Source of the DNA: Sphingopyxis sp. MWB1
GTDB lineage: Bacteria; Pseudomonadota; Alphaproteobacteria; Sphingomonadales; Sphingomonadaceae
Length of the DNA stretch: 64,000 nt
Reading direction: 5' to 3'
Assembly: GCF_000763945.1 (NCBI RefSeq)
Contig: NZ_JQFJ01000001.1
Span: 1 to 64,000, forward strand
Position numbers and translations under genes: made by a program. Positions 8,329 to 16,611 of this stretch are shown here, piece after piece (within the stretch, counting starts at the first letter, position 1; the number at the start of each line of letters is the position of its first letter). Under the pieces are notes generated by a model. The model was given only the letters and a program-made list of their open reading frames with translations, ran no database searches and was not told where the DNA came from.

Positions 8329-9279
8329 CTAGCCGATGCGCCGGGCGATGGCGTCCCAGATCATCCCCGCCGTATCGCTGTTGTTGAAACGGTCGATCGC
8401 GACAATGCCGGTGGGCGAAGTCACGTTGATTTCGGTGAGCCACTCGCCGCCGATCACGTCGATGCCCACAAAGATCAGCCCCCGTTCCTTGAGCGCGGGG
8501 CCAAGGGCGGCGCAGATTTCCTTCTCGCGCGCGCTGAGCTCGGCGGCTTCGGCATAGCCGCCGACGGCGAGGTTCGAGCGAAATTCGCCTTCGCCGGGCT
8601 TGCGGTTGATCGCGCCCGCGACTTCGCCGTCGATCAGCACGATGCGCTTGTCGCCCTCGCTGACGCTGGGCAGAAATTGCTGGACCATGAAGGGTTCGGG
8701 CCAGACCTGGCCGAAGAGTTCGACAAGCGCGCCGAGATTGGCGCCATCGGCGTCGATCTTGAACACCGCCTTGCCGCCATTGCCGTGCAGCGGCTTGATC
8801 ACGACCGCGCCGTGGCGTTTCTGAAAATCCTTCACCGCGTCGAGATCGCGCGTCACCATCGTCGGCGGCATATATTCGGCATAGTCGAGCACGAAGACTT
8901 TTTCGGGCGCGTTGCGGACCGAGACGGGGTCGTTGACCACCAGCGTCTCCCCCGCCAGCCGTTCGAGCAGCCAGGTGCCGGTGAGATAGCCAAGGTCGAA
9001 GGGCGGGTCTTGCCGCATCAGCACGACATCGACATCGCGGCCAAGGTCGAGCGTCACGGGATCGCCGAAGCGGTAATGGTTGCCCGGTTCGCGCGCCAGG
9101 GCTTCGACCGGATGCGCGCGCGTCGTCAGCCGTCCCGCCTCCCACGTCAGGCCGCGCACATCATAATGATAGAGGCGATAGCCGCGCTCCTGCGCCTTCA
9201 TCATCAGATGAAAGCTGCTGTCGCCGGCGATATTGATGCCGTCCATCGGGTCCATTTGCACGGCGGCGCGCAGGGTCAT
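8329..9279 (-). CDS. gshB: Glutathione synthetase
   Basis: Joins gamma-glutamylcysteine and glycine with ATP. An N-terminal pre-ATP-grasp part (MTLRAAVQMDPMDGINIAGD) is followed by an ATP-grasp domain: NDPVSVRNAPEKVFVLDYAE, VIKPLHGNGGKAVFKID and the metal-binding end IGGEWLTEINVTSPTGIVAID. The frame is open upstream to 9426, but the ATG at 9279, with AGGAGAAG a few bases before it, is the family start and gives 316 residues. It is 22 bases from yraN and probably co-transcribed with rsmI and yraN. Confidence 0.95.
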   Translation of the reverse strand: MTLRAAVQMDPMDGINIAGDSSFHLMMKAQERGYRLYHYDVRGLTWEAGRLTTRAHPVEALAREPGNHYRFGDPVTLDLGRDVDVVLMRQDPPFDLGYLTGTWLLERLAGETLVVNDPVSVRNAPEKVFVLDYAEYMPPTMVTRDLDAVKDFQKRHGAVVIKPLHGNGGKAVFKIDADGANLGALVELFGQVWPEPFMVQQFLPSVSEGDKRIVLIDGEVAGAINRKPGEGEFRSNLAVGGYAEAAELSAREKEICAALGPALKERGLIFVGIDVIGGEWLTEINVTSPTGIVAIDRFNNSDTAGMIWDAIARRIG

Positions 9280-9301
9280 GTGCTTCTCCTTGGTGACACC
9301 A

Positions 9302-9652
9302 TCATGGTTGCCAGACGTGGACCAGATGGCGTGGCAGGCGCCCCGGCGCAAGGAGCATCGCGTCGATACGGATGTCATCGCCTGCACGGGCGAAGCGCGG
9401 GGCGAGCATTTCCGCCGCCGCCGCAACGCGGCGCAGCCGCCGGGCGTCGATGGAAAAATCGAGATCCCCGGCCCGGTCGCGCCACTTCACTTCGATGAAG
9501 GCGACCACGCGGCCCCGGCGCGCAACCAGGTCGACCTCGCCCACCGACACGCGCAGCCGCTCGCCCAAGATGCGCCAGCCGTGAAGGCGCAGCCACCAAG
9601 CGGCGCGTCGTTCGGCCTTGCGCCCGCGTGCCTCGGCCGCGGCGCGGGTCAA
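9302..9652 (-). CDS. yraN: YraN/UPF0102 family nuclease-like protein
   Basis: A 116-residue protein of the UPF0102 family, with a restriction-endonuclease-like fold. The possible active site is GEVDLVARRGRVVAFIEVKW (Asp, then ExK) around residues 38-57. The cellular role is not established; the family is nearly always next to rsmI. Its ATG overlaps the rsmI stop by 4 bases (ATGA at 9649-9652), showing translational coupling. Confidence 0.9.
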   Translation of the reverse strand: MTRAAAEARGRKAERRAAWWLRLHGWRILGERLRVSVGEVDLVARRGRVVAFIEVKWRDRAGDLDFSIDARRLRRVAAAAEMLAPRFARAGDDIRIDAMLLAPGRLPRHLVHVWQP

Positions 9653-10509
9653 ACACGCTCCTTGAGCGCCAGCGCGCGCGCATAAATATCGTGGCGGTCG
9701 CGCCCGAAACGCTTGGCCACCGCCTTGGCTGCTTTGGCGACCGGCTGATCGGCGAGCGCGACGCGCAAGGCCGTGTCGATCGTCGCGTCATCGCCTTCTT
9801 CATGGGTTTGTTCGGCGGGCGGGCCGACGATCAGGACGATTTCGCCTTTGGGCGGCGCGTCGGCATAGCGGGCGGCCAGCTCGGTGAGCGTACCGGTGAC
9901 GCATTCTTCGTAAAGCTTGCTGATCTCGCGCGCCACGGCGGCGTCGCGGTCGCCCAGACCCTGTGCCAGCGCCGCGAGCGTCGCGGCAAGGCGCGGGCCG
10001 CTTTCATAGAAGATCAGCGTGGCGCGCAAGCTCGCCAGTTCGGCGATGCTGTCGGCGCGCGCCTTAGCCTTGCTGGGCAGGAAGCCTGCGAACAGGAAAC
10101 GATCGCTTGGCAGCCCCGACAGGGTGATGGCGGCAATGGCGGCGCAGGGGCCGGGCAGGGTGGTGACATGCCGCCCCGCCGCGCGCGCGTCGCGCACCAG
10201 CTTGTAACCGGGATCGGAAATCAGCGGCGTGCCCGCGTCGGACACCAGTGCGACGATTTCGCTTTCCATGCGTTCAATCAAGGCGGCGCGCGTGCGATCG
10301 TCGCTATGATCATGATAGGGAATCATCGGAATGCGAACCCCGAGGTGCGACAGAAGCTTTGCCGTCACCCGCGTATCTTCTGCTGCAATCACATCGGCTT
10401 GCGCCAGCAACGCCGCAGCGCGCGCGCTGATGTCAGCAAGGTTGCCGATAGGCGTCGCCACGATATAAAGGCCTGCGGAGGGAGAATTTTTAATGGGCGA
10501 ATCCGACAT
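9649..10509 (-). CDS. rsmI: 16S rRNA (cytidine-1402-2'-O)-methyltransferase RsmI
   Basis: SAM-dependent methylation of C1402 in the decoding centre of 16S rRNA. Tetrapyrrole-methylase fold with LYIVATPIGNLADIS, IAAEDTRVTAKLLSHL and ALVSDAGTPLISDPGYKLV. The chosen start MSDSPIKN (10509) gives 286 residues; the frame runs further to 10551 without supporting signal. This start overlaps head-to-head by 17 bases with the start of the divergent lipoprotein gene at 10493. Confidence 0.94.
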   Translation of the reverse strand: MSDSPIKNSPSAGLYIVATPIGNLADISARAAALLAQADVIAAEDTRVTAKLLSHLGVRIPMIPYHDHSDDRTRAALIERMESEIVALVSDAGTPLISDPGYKLVRDARAAGRHVTTLPGPCAAIAAITLSGLPSDRFLFAGFLPSKAKARADSIAELASLRATLIFYESGPRLAATLAALAQGLGDRDAAVAREISKLYEECVTGTLTELAARYADAPPKGEIVLIVGPPAEQTHEEGDDATIDTALRVALADQPVAKAAKAVAKRFGRDRHDIYARALALKERV

Positions 10510-11707
10510 GCCGACGAAAATGGCAGAAACTTGCGCTGAGCGCCAAGCCAATGCGTCGTCGCGGCGTAAAATGCTCCGCGGTCTGGGCGTCGTTGCGCTG
10601 GGCGGACTGCTTGCTGCCTGTCAGGTGGTGCCGAAAAGCGCCGACCCGCGCCCCGCGCCGCCGCCCGAACAGCCGCGTGAGCCTGTCGGCCCCGGATTGC
10701 CGACCGATACCGACCGTCATCGCGTGGCGCTTCTCGTTCCCCAAAAGGGCACCAATGCCGATGTCGGCACCGCCATTGCGAATGCGACGACGATGGCGCT
10801 GCTCGATACAAGGACCGAAAAGGTCCGCATCACCACCTATGATACGTCGCTGGGCGCGGCGGCTGCCGCGCGGCAGGCGATTGCAGATGGAAACAAGCTG
10901 ATCCTGGGGCCACTGCTCAGCGAAAATGTGCAGGAAGTGGCGCCGATTGCGCGCGCGGCGAAAATTCCGGTGCTGAGCTTTTCGAACGACAGCAGCGTGG
11001 CCGGGAATGGCGTTTTCATCATGGGCTTTGTCCCCGGCCAGTCGGTCGAGCGGATCGTCGCTTATGCCAAAACCAAGGGGCACAGCCGCTTTGGCGCGCT
11101 CGTTCCCAAAAATGTCTATGGCGACCGGGCGACCGCCGCTTTTCGCGCAGCGGTCAAGGAGGCGGGCGGCACGCTGGTCGCCATCGAAAGCTATGATCGC
11201 ACCGCCACCGCGCTCAGCGGCGCGGCGCGGCGACTGGCCCATGGCGGCGAAATGGACGCGGTGCTGATCGCCGACACCGGGGGCAATGCGGTGCGCGCGG
11301 TGCCTGTGATCAAAGGCGCGGGCGAGCGCCAGATTTTGGGCACCGAATTGTGGAATACCGACGCTTCGCTGGGCGGACGTCCGGCAATGCGCGGCGCCTG
11401 GTTCGCCAGCGTGTCCGATGGGCTTTATGGGCAGCTTGCGACCAAATATCGGACACGGTTCGGACGCGCACCCTATCGTCTTGCCAGCCTGGGCTATGAT
11501 TCGGTGCTGCTGACGGTGCGGATCGCACAGGATTGGAAGCCGGGAACGGCTTTTCCGACGACGCGCCTGCTTGCCTCCGACGGCTTTGGTGGAATTGACG
11601 GCATCTTCCGTTTTGACAATCGCGGCATTGCGATCCGGGCGCTGGAAGTCAGCGAAATCGGTGCCGGCGGCTTCCGCGTCGTGGACCCCGCACCGCGCAA
11701 ATGGTAA
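10493..11707 (+). CDS. LpoA-like penicillin-binding protein activator lipoprotein
   Basis: About 404 residues. The N-region contains arginines (SSRRKMLRG) followed by a hydrophobic stretch ending in the lipobox LLAAC (Cys near residue 43), so it should be an outer-membrane lipoprotein. The rest is a type-1 periplasmic-binding-protein fold (RVALLVPQKGTNADVGTAIA; KLILGPLLSENVQEVAPIAR; FGALVPKNVYGDRATAAFR), as in the LppC/LpoA family that stimulates class A penicillin-binding proteins. The strong GGAGGGAG at 10477-10484, spacing 8, supports ATG 10493. Divergent from rsmI, as in many proteobacteria. Confidence 0.88.
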   Translation: MGESDMPTKMAETCAERQANASSRRKMLRGLGVVALGGLLAACQVVPKSADPRPAPPPEQPREPVGPGLPTDTDRHRVALLVPQKGTNADVGTAIANATTMALLDTRTEKVRITTYDTSLGAAAAARQAIADGNKLILGPLLSENVQEVAPIARAAKIPVLSFSNDSSVAGNGVFIMGFVPGQSVERIVAYAKTKGHSRFGALVPKNVYGDRATAAFRAAVKEAGGTLVAIESYDRTATALSGAARRLAHGGEMDAVLIADTGGNAVRAVPVIKGAGERQILGTELWNTDASLGGRPAMRGAWFASVSDGLYGQLATKYRTRFGRAPYRLASLGYDSVLLTVRIAQDWKPGTAFPTTRLLASDGFGGIDGIFRFDNRGIAIRALEVSEIGAGGFRVVDPAPRKW

Positions 11708-11860
11708 GCGGCACGGCGTTGCCGGACCGCCACAGTCGGCTGAAAAGCGGCGCGCGGTTGGCACGCGCAACCTTTACGCCGCGCCCATGTTCATTATATG
11801 TGCGCTGTGCGAGCCGTCACAGCATGGCGCGCGCCTGAAATAACTATAGGAGATACAGCT

Positions 11861-12406
11861 ATACGCCCGCCCATGAATCGCCGCTCGATGGCCCTGCCGC
11901 CCAAGAACGGCCCGCGATATAATGAATTCATTGCCTCCCCCAAGGTCCGTGTGATCGACGAGGAAGGTGAAAATCTGGGCGTTATGCTGACCGCCGAAGC
12001 GATTGAACAGGCGGCCGAGGTCGGCCTCGATCTGGTCGAAGTCTCTCCCAACGCCGATCCGCCAGTGTGCAAATTTCTGGACGTGGGCAAGTTCAAATAT
12101 GAAGCCCAGAAGAAGGCGAATGCCGCGCGCAAGACCCAGAAGACCCAGGAAATCAAAGAAATCAAGATGCGTCCGAATATCGACGAGCATGATTTCGACG
12201 TGAAGATGAAAAAGGTTTTCCACTTTCTGGAAGATGGCGACAAGGTCAAGATGACCATGCGCTTTCGCGGCCGTGAGATGAGCCACACCCAGCTGGGCCT
12301 GAATGTGTTGCAGCGGGTTGCTGAAATGACGGCAGATATCGCCAAGGTCGAGGCGCGTCCGCGCACCGAAGGGCGGCAGATGCTGATGGTCCTCGCTCCC
12401 AAATAA
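11861..12406 (+). CDS. infC: Translation initiation factor IF-3
   Basis: Binds the 30S subunit and proofreads initiation codons. N-domain [20 protein letters not shown], linker rich in Lys ([20 protein letters not shown]) and C-domain [17 protein letters not shown] are all present. I place the start at an ATA codon (11861-11863): a perfect AGGAGA (11848-11853) lies 7 bases before it, while the first in-frame ATGs (11873, 11888) are 19 and 34 bases away. infC of E. coli uses AUU for autoregulation by IF-3, so a rare start codon fits. About 181 residues. Confidence 0.93.
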   Translation: MRPPMNRRSMALPPKNGPRYNEFIASPKVRVIDEEGENLGVMLTAEAIEQAAEVGLDLVEVSPNADPPVCKFLDVGKFKYEAQKKANAARKTQKTQEIKEIKMRPNIDEHDFDVKMKKVFHFLEDGDKVKMTMRFRGREMSHTQLGLNVLQRVAEMTADIAKVEARPRTEGRQMLMVLAPK

Positions 12407-12496
12407 GTCGTTCGCATGAAGAGAGCCTGTGGCGAGGTGCTGTTCCCTTGGAAGAGCGCTTTGCCGGAGGCATCCCTGATTTGCCCGGGGGACACG

Positions 12497-12513
12497 TCCC
12501 TCTGTCGGAGGGA
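12497..12513. terminator. Small hairpin between convergent infC and NRDE gene
   Basis: TCCCTC-TGTCG-GAGGGA, no U-tract. It may contribute to ending transcription of the two convergent genes; the rest of 12407-12573 shows nothing I recognise. Confidence 0.3.
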
Positions 12514-12573
12514 TGATCGCGCTGAGCTTCGTTGGGTGGGCCTCTTCGTCGGGGGACTCATATTCCCTTGCGA

Positions 12574-13293
12574 TTATGAACGCAGCGGGCTTCCGCGGCC
12601 CGTTTGAAGATTGAGCGTTGTCGTGCCGCTGGACTGACCCCCGGCATCGAAGCGACGCTCGATCATGCGCGCTGCCCCTTTTGTGTCGATGAACAACAGG
12701 GTGGAAGCGCGCGTTCCATAATGGGCGCTGCGTAGAAATAGCGCAGGCGGCTGTTCGTCCAGCAACGCATCGAGTAATTCTTCGGGATGTTGGCCGCGTT
12801 CCACCGCCTTGCTGAGATGCGCGCCCAGTCGCGCCGCGCGGGGGCAGAGGGTGTCGGGGGCTTCATTGGCCAGCGCATGAATTCCCGCCACCAGCGAGCG
12901 ACGCTGGGCGAGGGGGCGATTGCTTAACAGCAGAGCCTGTTCTGGGTCGATCATCAACAGGTTGAAGGCGTTGAACCGGTCGAGGTCGATGGCATGCGGA
13001 TCAGAAAAATCACCCTGGCCGCGCAGCAGATCCGTTACCAATGCGCCGCGCGAGGCCTTGGCAGGGTCGGGCGGCGCGCCCCGCACATTTGTGACCACCA
13101 CGGCGCGTCCGCTGGGGGCATGCAGGCCGAGCCAGGTTCCGCCTGCCTGCAGGTCGCGGCCCGCGACAAGGCCGCTGTCATCGCCCCAACGATGCAGCGG
13201 CACCGCTGCGCGAGCGTGGAATTCGTCGCGATTTCCCAATAGAATCAGCGGATAGTCGGGATGAACCTGCCAAGCGAGCGCGACGACACACAT
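12574..13293 (-). CDS. NRDE (TANGO2-like) family protein
   Basis: 239 residues starting MCVVALAWQVHPDYPLILLG and then the family signature NRDEFHAR. NRDE proteins resemble Ntn hydrolases, and the Cys directly after the initiator Met would become the N-terminal nucleophile after Met removal. That is why I choose the ATG at 13293 rather than the one 9 bases upstream. GGTWLGLHAPSGRAVVVTNVRG is another conserved block. The biochemical function is unsettled; TANGO2 homologues have been tied to lipid or heme handling. Confidence 0.85.
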   Translation of the reverse strand: MCVVALAWQVHPDYPLILLGNRDEFHARAAVPLHRWGDDSGLVAGRDLQAGGTWLGLHAPSGRAVVVTNVRGAPPDPAKASRGALVTDLLRGQGDFSDPHAIDLDRFNAFNLLMIDPEQALLLSNRPLAQRRSLVAGIHALANEAPDTLCPRAARLGAHLSKAVERGQHPEELLDALLDEQPPALFLRSAHYGTRASTLLFIDTKGAARMIERRFDAGGQSSGTTTLNLQTGRGSPLRS

Positions 13294-13401
13294 GGGGCGC
13301 ATATCGGCGCTTGGACGGGATTTGCCAAGGGCGCGAAGGGCTTTGGAGCAACGCTCTGCTGTGTTATACCGCTAGAGCAGATTGTTTTCGGGGAGGGAAA
13401 T

Positions 13402-13842
13402 ATGGTGACCGAAAGCGTAAAGACACCCGCTCATCTTTGGGCGATCGGGGGGCTGTCGCTGGTGTGGAATGCCCTTGGCGGCTATGATTATCTGATGACA
13501 AAATTGAAGAATCCCGCGCATATGGCGGCCTTTACCGACGAGCAGCGGGCGTATTTCGACCATTTCCCCATCTGGGCCGATTTCGGCTGGGGGCTGGGCG
13601 TATGGATGGCAATTTTGGGGTCGATCCTGCTGCTGGCGCGCAGTCGCTATGCTGTTGGGGTTTTTTTGCTGTCGATTCTGGGGTTGGCCATCAGCAGCAT
13701 CTATCAATTCGGCCTTCATTATGGCGATTTGATGCGGATGTTCGGGACATTTCCGATAATCTTCAGCGCCATCCTCTGGGTGGTTGCCATTGCGCTTTAT
13801 GTCTATGCGCGGGCGCAGGCGGCAAAGGGCGTGCTGCGATAG
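13402..13842 (+). CDS. Small four-helix membrane protein, unknown function
   Basis: 146 residues with four predicted membrane helices (LWAIGGLSLVWNALGGYDYL; WGLGVWMAILGSILLLA; VGVFLLSILGLAISSIYQF; FPIIFSAILWVVAIALYVY). The loop after helix 1 contains MTKLKNPAHMAAFTDEQRAY. Such proteins are common in sphingomonads and unnamed; I cannot assign a role. GGAGG at 13392-13396 supports the ATG at 13402. It is divergent from the NRDE gene and convergent with the S10 peptidase gene. Confidence 0.8.
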   Translation: MVTESVKTPAHLWAIGGLSLVWNALGGYDYLMTKLKNPAHMAAFTDEQRAYFDHFPIWADFGWGLGVWMAILGSILLLARSRYAVGVFLLSILGLAISSIYQFGLHYGDLMRMFGTFPIIFSAILWVVAIALYVYARAQAAKGVLR

Positions 13843-13854
13843 GGCTGAGCAGCT

Positions 13855-13882
13855 TGTCCCCCCGGCTTGCGCCAGGGGGACA
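13855..13882. terminator. Bidirectional hairpin between convergent genes
   Basis: TGTCCCCC (13855-13862) pairs with GGGGGACA (13875-13882) in the 57-base gap between two stops. No U-tract, so termination is inferred from position only. Confidence 0.45.
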
Positions 13883-13899
13883 GGAAAGCCAGACCGAAC

Positions 13900-15405
13900 C
13901 TAGCGTGCGCGGATGAAGGCGCGGATATCCGCTGACAATTGGTGGCGATCCTCGTCGCGAATATACATCATATGGCCCGCATCATAATAGGTGTAGCTGA
14001 TGCGATCCTGCGGGATGCCGGTGCGCGACAGCGCATATTCGGCGGCGAAGAAGGGCGTGGCGAAATCATACCAGCCCTGCGCGACCAGCACCTTTAGCCC
14101 CGAATTTTCGCGCAACGCCTGGCCGATATAGGGGGCGACGTTCAGATAGGCATTGGTGTCGCGCCCGCCGATCCGCCAGTCCCACTGCGCGCCGATGCGG
14201 CCGATGGACTGATATTCGCGGTCGGTCCTGAAACCGAGGCCGTCGCGGGCCCAGGCGTTGATCGCGGCGGTATAGCCTGCGTCAATGCCATAGAAGCTGG
14301 GGTCATTGTCGGGGGTTTCCCCCGCATTGTCATAGTCGCGGCCCGTATAGCGGCTGTCGAGCCGGCCGACGGTGAGGCCGCGGTCGCGCAGCAATTCCTT
14401 GTAGAAACGGCTGGGGGTGACGCGCAGATCGGCCTGTTCGAGATAGGTTTCAGACAGGCCAGTGAAGCGCGCAAGCTCGCGGCGGATGGCGTCGCGTTCC
14501 GCGCCCTGCAGCTTTTGCCCCTTGAGCAATGCGCTGGCATAGGGGCCGAGCGCCCATTGCCGCGCCTCCTCGGCAAAGGCGGCGGGCGAGGCGGCGCTGG
14601 CCTTGCCATGGTAAAGGGCGGTGACCGCCATCGTCGGCAAATTGGTGATATAGCTCAGCTCATTGCCCGGCGTGTCGGCGCCCGCCGCGAAATCAAGCAC
14701 CGTCGAAATCAGGATGATGCCATTGAGGGCGACATCGTTGAAGGTCGCGTTCATCAGCTGATTGGCGACCGCCGCCGAACGGGTGGTGCCATAGCTTTCA
14801 CCGCCCAGATATTTGGGGCTGTTCCAGCGGCCATTGTCGTTCAGCCAGCGGCGGATGACTTCGGCGACCGCCTTGGCGTCCTGTGTCACCCCATAATAAT
14901 CCTTGGGGTCGGCATCGCCGATCAGATGCGAAAAGCCCGTGCCCGGCGGGTCGATGAACACCATGTCGGTAACATCGAGCAGCGCATCGGGATTATCGAC
15001 AATCGGGTAGGGCGGGGCGCCATCGTCGCGGGCATCGCTGGGGATGGCAACGCGCTTGGGGCCAAAAGCGCCCATCATCAGCCAGACCGTCCCCGAACCG
15101 GGACCGCCGTTGAACAGGAAAGTCACGGGGCGATTGGGGTCGCGCGGTTCCTTGACATAGGATGTGGTGACCACCGCCGCCTCGGCCTTGCCATCCTTGC
15201 CGCGCAAGATGGTCTCGCCAATGGTCGCGGTATAATTGACCCGCTGCCCGCCGAAAGTGCCGCTGAGCTTTGTGGTGCGGACCTGCGGTTCATAATCGGC
15301 GGCTTTATCGCTCTTTTCGGCCTTGGCCGATTTTTCCTCGGCATGGAGGATGGTGGGCGCCGCGACGGCAAGCGCCAGAGCGAAAAGCGAAAGACCCGAT
15401 TTCAT
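13900..15405 (-). CDS. Secreted serine carboxypeptidase (peptidase family S10)
   Basis: 501 residues with a Sec signal peptide (MKSGLSLFALALAVAAPTIL, cleavage likely after LHA). S10 features: oxyanion region FLFNGGPGSGTVWLMM, nucleophile in GGESYGTTRSAAV, late Asp in QGWYDFATPFFAAEY and His in DAGHMMYIRDEDRHQ. It should trim C-terminal residues of peptides in the periplasm. Bacterial S10 proteins of this length are common in Sphingomonadales and Xanthomonadales. It stands alone. Confidence 0.9.
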   Translation of the reverse strand: MKSGLSLFALALAVAAPTILHAEEKSAKAEKSDKAADYEPQVRTTKLSGTFGGQRVNYTATIGETILRGKDGKAEAAVVTTSYVKEPRDPNRPVTFLFNGGPGSGTVWLMMGAFGPKRVAIPSDARDDGAPPYPIVDNPDALLDVTDMVFIDPPGTGFSHLIGDADPKDYYGVTQDAKAVAEVIRRWLNDNGRWNSPKYLGGESYGTTRSAAVANQLMNATFNDVALNGIILISTVLDFAAGADTPGNELSYITNLPTMAVTALYHGKASAASPAAFAEEARQWALGPYASALLKGQKLQGAERDAIRRELARFTGLSETYLEQADLRVTPSRFYKELLRDRGLTVGRLDSRYTGRDYDNAGETPDNDPSFYGIDAGYTAAINAWARDGLGFRTDREYQSIGRIGAQWDWRIGGRDTNAYLNVAPYIGQALRENSGLKVLVAQGWYDFATPFFAAEYALSRTGIPQDRISYTYYDAGHMMYIRDEDRHQLSADIRAFIRAR

Positions 15406-15499
15406 ATTTTTTCTCCCCGGTTGAGGCAGGGACGCTAGGTTGCAGTCGGGAAGGAGACAAGGTTACTTGTCGGCTGTAAAGGGACGTTCGTCGAAGGGA

Positions 15500-15799
15500 T
15501 CAGGCGGCCTTCTTGGGCTGCACCGACAGTTCAAGGCCTAACGCATCGAGGACGGCCATCAATGTTTCCAGTGTGGGGTTGCCGTTTTCAGAGAGTGCGT
15601 TGTAAAGTGCCTGTCGCCCAAGTCCCGATTTGCGAGCGATCTCACTCATGCCCTTCGAGCGGGCGACATCGCCCAGCGCACTGGCGATATGTTTGGGATC
15701 GTTCCCTTCCATCGCTGCTTCGAGATAATACAGGATATGCTCCTCAGTCGCGAGGTAGCTTGCTGCATCAAACGGTCGTAGCTCCGTCACGGTTTTCAA
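15500..15799 (-). CDS. HigA-like antitoxin (addiction module antidote)
   Basis: 99 residues. An N-terminal helical part (FDAASYLATEEHILYYLEAA) precedes a Xre-type helix-turn-helix (MSEIARKSGLGRQALYNALS followed by ENGNPTLETLMAVLDALGLE). This matches the antidote family usually paired with short RelE-like killers. Its start lies 32 bases inside the upstream toxin gene, so the toxin precedes the antitoxin, the HigBA order. It probably represses its own operon. Confidence 0.88.
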   Translation of the reverse strand: MKTVTELRPFDAASYLATEEHILYYLEAAMEGNDPKHIASALGDVARSKGMSEIARKSGLGRQALYNALSENGNPTLETLMAVLDALGLELSVQPKKAA

Positions 15800-16133
15800 T
15801 CTCTTCCTTCAGTCGCTTTGCATAAGCGACGTCGTCATCCTGGGTGCGCTTGTTGCCACCGCATAGCAGAATGACAAGCTCCTTGCCGCGCCGGAAGAAA
15901 TAAACCCGATAACCCGGTCCATAGTCGATCCGCATCTCAAAGACGCCGCCCTTTACGGACTTATGGTCTCCGAAATTGCCGTTCGACGCGCGTTTCAGGC
16001 GGTCGGTGATTTTCGCGATCGCCCGAATGTCACGCAACGAACCGAGCCAACGGGCGAATTCCGTTGTTTCCGCCAGCTGGTAAGTTTGTCCTGTATGGAG
16101 GACAGTGCTGGCTTTGTCAAGATCGCTGGTCAT
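15768..16133 (-). CDS. RelE/HigB-like toxin (addiction module killer)
   Basis: 121 residues. ParE/RelE superfamily features: TTEFARWLGSLRDIRAIAKI, GDHKSVKGGVFEMRIDYGPG, YRVYFFRRGKELVILLCGGN and KRTQDDDVAYAKRLKEE. The family mostly cleaves mRNA on the ribosome. The ATG at 16133 overlaps the stop of the upstream gene by 4 bases (ATGA), which selects this start over the one 27 bases upstream. It is the middle gene of a three-gene unit. Confidence 0.88.
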   Translation of the reverse strand: MTSDLDKASTVLHTGQTYQLAETTEFARWLGSLRDIRAIAKITDRLKRASNGNFGDHKSVKGGVFEMRIDYGPGYRVYFFRRGKELVILLCGGNKRTQDDDVAYAKRLKEEIENRDGATTV

Positions 16134-16564
16134 GATTTGAGTGCATCCATTCGGACCCAATCTTCGTCGAAAGGACGCTTAACGTACCAAAAGCGCCATC
16201 CGTTCACGTTCGTTTGGGAAATAGCGCCCGCGGCATCAGACGGGCTGGTTCTGACGTTCCCATATTCATCGACCCACTGAGAGCCCCGAATTTGTGCGCG
16301 ATGAGTTTTGCCCTTGTAGGTCGCTCGAAAGGTGGTCCCATCAGGGAAAAAGACGTTCGAAAACCAAGCGCCGCTGATGGTACTCCCACCGGGTAGGGCA
16401 AGCGTGTCCGGTAGGCCGGGCAGGTCGATTTCGCCGAAGCCGGGGCTAATCTCTGTCGCAGGCAAATTCAGAAGCCGACGAATGACCTCATTGTAATTGT
16501 CGTTCTCGCTCTTCAGCTGCGCCGTGAGCGCCTGCCAGACTTCAAAATCGATAGTGATCTGCAT
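16130..16564 (-). CDS. RHH-like plus RAMA/DUF4357-like protein, first gene of TA operon
   Basis: 144 residues. The N-terminus (MQITIDFEVWQALTAQLKSE then NDNYNEVIRRLLNLP) looks like a ribbon-helix-helix DNA-binding module. The C-terminal half (ISGAWFSNVFFPDGTTFRAT; YKGKTHRAQIRGSQWVDEYG; TSPSDAAGAISQTNVNGWRFW) has the SPS-AA...NGW-FW pattern of RAMA/DUF4357 domains, which are associated with modification-sensing restriction systems. It is coupled by ATGA to the killer gene downstream, so it is probably a regulator or third partner of the module. Start chosen at 16564; the frame is open 24 bases more. Function unproven. Confidence 0.7.
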   Translation of the reverse strand: MQITIDFEVWQALTAQLKSENDNYNEVIRRLLNLPATEISPGFGEIDLPGLPDTLALPGGSTISGAWFSNVFFPDGTTFRATYKGKTHRAQIRGSQWVDEYGNVRTSPSDAAGAISQTNVNGWRFWYVKRPFDEDWVRMDALKS

Positions 16565-16611
16565 GCCAAATCCCCTAATAGTCGGCAACGTAGATCAGAT
16601 AGATAAAATAG

